Shown: in pieces, positions 62,949 to 64,000 of the stretch
Numbering within the stretch: position 1 is the stretch's first letter
Layout: each line of letters begins with the position of its first letter
Position numbers and translations under genes: made by a program
NCBI GenBank assembly: GCA_029210645.1
Contig: JARGFT010000008.1
Coordinates: forward strand, 1 to 64,000
Length of the DNA: 64,000 nucleotides
DNA from: Anaerosomatales bacterium
GTDB taxonomy: Bacteria > Actinomycetota > Coriobacteriia > Anaerosomatales > SLCP01
Direction: 5' to 3'
The notes under the pieces: model-generated
Database searches by the model: none
The model's input: only the letters and a program-made list of their open reading frames with translations
What the model was told of the DNA's origin: nothing

Positions 62949-63238
62949 AGCCTGCGATGGGGATGAGTACGCGGTCGCGTAGGACCTCAAGAGAGCCGGG
63001 GTAGCTGAGAACCGGCGTCCGAGAACCCGTGGAACATGGCCCCGGAGGCTTCCGGAGGAACGGCGTCCGAACCGCGCTGCGGCGGCGGACGGCGCCCAGT
63101 AATGCCGGACGGTGGCCCCCGTTACCGCGGGCATCAAGAGGCGGACCGGAGCGACCGGTCCGTGAAGTCGGGTGGTACCGCGTGAAGCGATGCGCTTCTC
63201 GCCCTGGCGATTCCGTCAGGCGGGGAGCGTTTCTTGTT
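62949..63238 (+). ncRNA. T-box leader, methionine-type specifier
   Basis: Stem I closes with AGCCT (62949) against AGGCT (63046); the AGTA motif lies at 62966-62969, the AAGAGAG and GGTAGCTGAGAA loops at 62989-63011, and the specifier loop at 63033 reads GAAC-ATG-G with AUG (Met) at 63036-63038. The T-box core GGGTGGTACCGCG is at 63170-63182. A terminator hairpin of 12 bp, GCTTCTCGCCCTG with CAGGCGGGGAGC (63194-63228), has a T-rich tail. Uncharged tRNA-Met should stop termination and raise expression of the next gene. Confidence 0.9.
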
Positions 63239-63255
63239 GGTGGAGGTGTCGCGCG

Positions 63256-64000
63256 ATGGCGAAGAGCTGGGAAGAGATCAACGCGAGGATCGCTGCGGGT
63301 GAAGCCGTGGTGATGACCGCCGAGGAGTTCGGGGTGCTGGCGGCTGACGAGGGCGTGAGCGCGGCCGCGCGCACTGTCGACGTCGTGACGACCGGTACCT
63401 TCGGGCCGATGTGCTCGTCGGGCGCTTTCCTGAACTTCGGTCACTCCGACCCCCCGATCAAGATGGGCGCGATCACGCTGAACGACGTGCCCGCGAGCGG
63501 TGGTCTGGCGGCGGTCGACACCTACCTTGGTGCGACCGAGCCGAGCGTCACGCGGGGCATCGAGTACGGCGGCGCGCACGTCATCGAGGACCTGCTGCGC
63601 GGACGTGCCGTGCGTCTGAAGGCCACCGGGCCGGGAACCGACTGTTATCCGCGTACCGAGATCGACACCTACGTGACGCTGGACGACCTCAACCAGGCCT
63701 ACCTGTTCAATCCGCGCAACTGCTACCAGAACTACGCGGTGGCGGTGAACAGCGGGGACCGGGCCCTCTACACCTACCTCGGGACACTGCTGCCCCGGTT
63801 CGCAAACGCGACGTACTCCTCGGCAGGCGCGCTTTCCCCGCTGCTCAACGATCCGACGTACCGCACCATCGGCGTGGGCACGAGGTGCTTTGTCGCGGGA
63901 GCTCCCGGCTACGTTGCCTGGGAGGGTACCCAGCACAACCCGAACCAGGAGCGCGACGAAAACGGGGTGCCGGTGGGTCCGGCGGGAACCCTCGCGTTCA
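63256..64000 (+). CDS. homocysteine biosynthesis protein, COG1900/DUF39 family (partial, cut by window edge)
   Basis: The 5' 248 codons are present. The protein has the family stretch [20 protein letters not shown] (about residues 36-55), [20 protein letters not shown] and [20 protein letters not shown]. Related methanogen proteins (COG1900) convert aspartate semialdehyde and sulfide to homocysteine with a ferredoxin-like partner. It is preceded by a Met T-box, which agrees with a methionine-pathway role. ATG 63256 has GGAGG 9 nt before. Confidence 0.9.
   Translation, partial: MAKSWEEINARIAAGEAVVMTAEEFGVLAADEGVSAAARTVDVVTTGTFGPMCSSGAFLNFGHSDPPIKMGAITLNDVPASGGLAAVDTYLGATEPSVTRGIEYGGAHVIEDLLRGRAVRLKATGPGTDCYPRTEIDTYVTLDDLNQAYLFNPRNCYQNYAVAVNSGDRALYTYLGTLLPRFANATYSSAGALSPLLNDPTYRTIGVGTRCFVAGAPGYVAWEGTQHNPNQERDENGVPVGPAGTLAF

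Noticed and set aside
62949..63182. Trp specifier (TGG) in the T-box leader
   Set aside because: TGG lies one base off the specifier position set by the GAAC motif, while AUG sits in it followed by a purine, and the downstream gene fits methionine synthesis.

Overview
This is a high-GC bacterial chromosome segment with dense, same-strand operons and short gaps. The order infA-rpmJ-rpsM-rpsK-rpsD-rpoA-rplQ, then ECF transporter genes, truA and rplM-rpsI, is the usual end of the S10/spc/alpha ribosomal region. Several features sit together: actinobacterial-looking proteins, a complete V/A-type ATPase operon, a glmS ribozyme, a CIRCE/HrcA-type groESL promoter, a T-box leader, a UGA-containing peroxiredoxin gene, an archaeal-type phosphoglycerate mutase and a COG1900 homocysteine-synthesis gene. 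I infer a deep-branching anaerobic actinobacterium, most likely in or near the Coriobacteriia. That placement comes from reading the sequence only.

Layout. 1-7.8 kb: translation and transcription genes, EcfA1A2T energy-coupling module, truA, rplM-rpsI. 7.8-15.1 kb: amino-sugar and cell-wall genes (glmM, glmS behind a glmS ribozyme, acpS, nnr, a CBS-pair protein, alr). 15.2-23.9 kb: nine-gene V/A-type ATPase operon in NtpFIKECGABD order. 24.0-28.3 kb: a small unknown protein, a nitroreductase, a type-4-like uracil-DNA glycosylase, then tsaE-tsaB-(rimI-tsaD fusion) for the t6A tRNA modification. 28.3-30.6 kb: groES-groEL under a CIRCE operator. 30.7-42.5 kb: yggT, a glycosyltransferase, ychF, guaB3-guaA, chorismate mutase with DAHP synthase, a zinc-ribbon protein, a PcrA/UvrD helicase, a CBS/DRTGG-regulated pyrophosphatase and a PAP2 phosphatase. 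42.5-48.7 kb: a phosphate regulon with phoP-phoR divergent from pstSCAB around an 11-bp periodic Pho-box array.

48.9-64 kb is more accessory: a methyltransferase, two acetyltransferases, a predicted selenocysteine peroxiredoxin, a membrane protein overlapping thrC tail to tail, apgM, a PadR-flavoprotein-hydrolase operon, a pair of ABC exporter half-transporters, a SHOCT-like mini membrane protein, an EamA exporter, a two-CW cysteine-rich protein and a Nudix hydrolase. The window ends in a methionine-type T-box leader controlling a COG1900/DUF39 gene that runs off the edge.

Many genes are translationally coupled (ATGA/GTGA overlaps). GTG starts are common, and TTG starts are the best choice for rplM, atpF and guaA. 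I found no tRNA, rRNA, CRISPR array, insertion sequence or prophage. The most notable observations are the in-frame UGA at the catalytic cysteine of the peroxiredoxin with a SECIS-like hairpin, the Met T-box on the homocysteine gene, the glmS ribozyme, the Pho-box array and the RimI-TsaD fusion.
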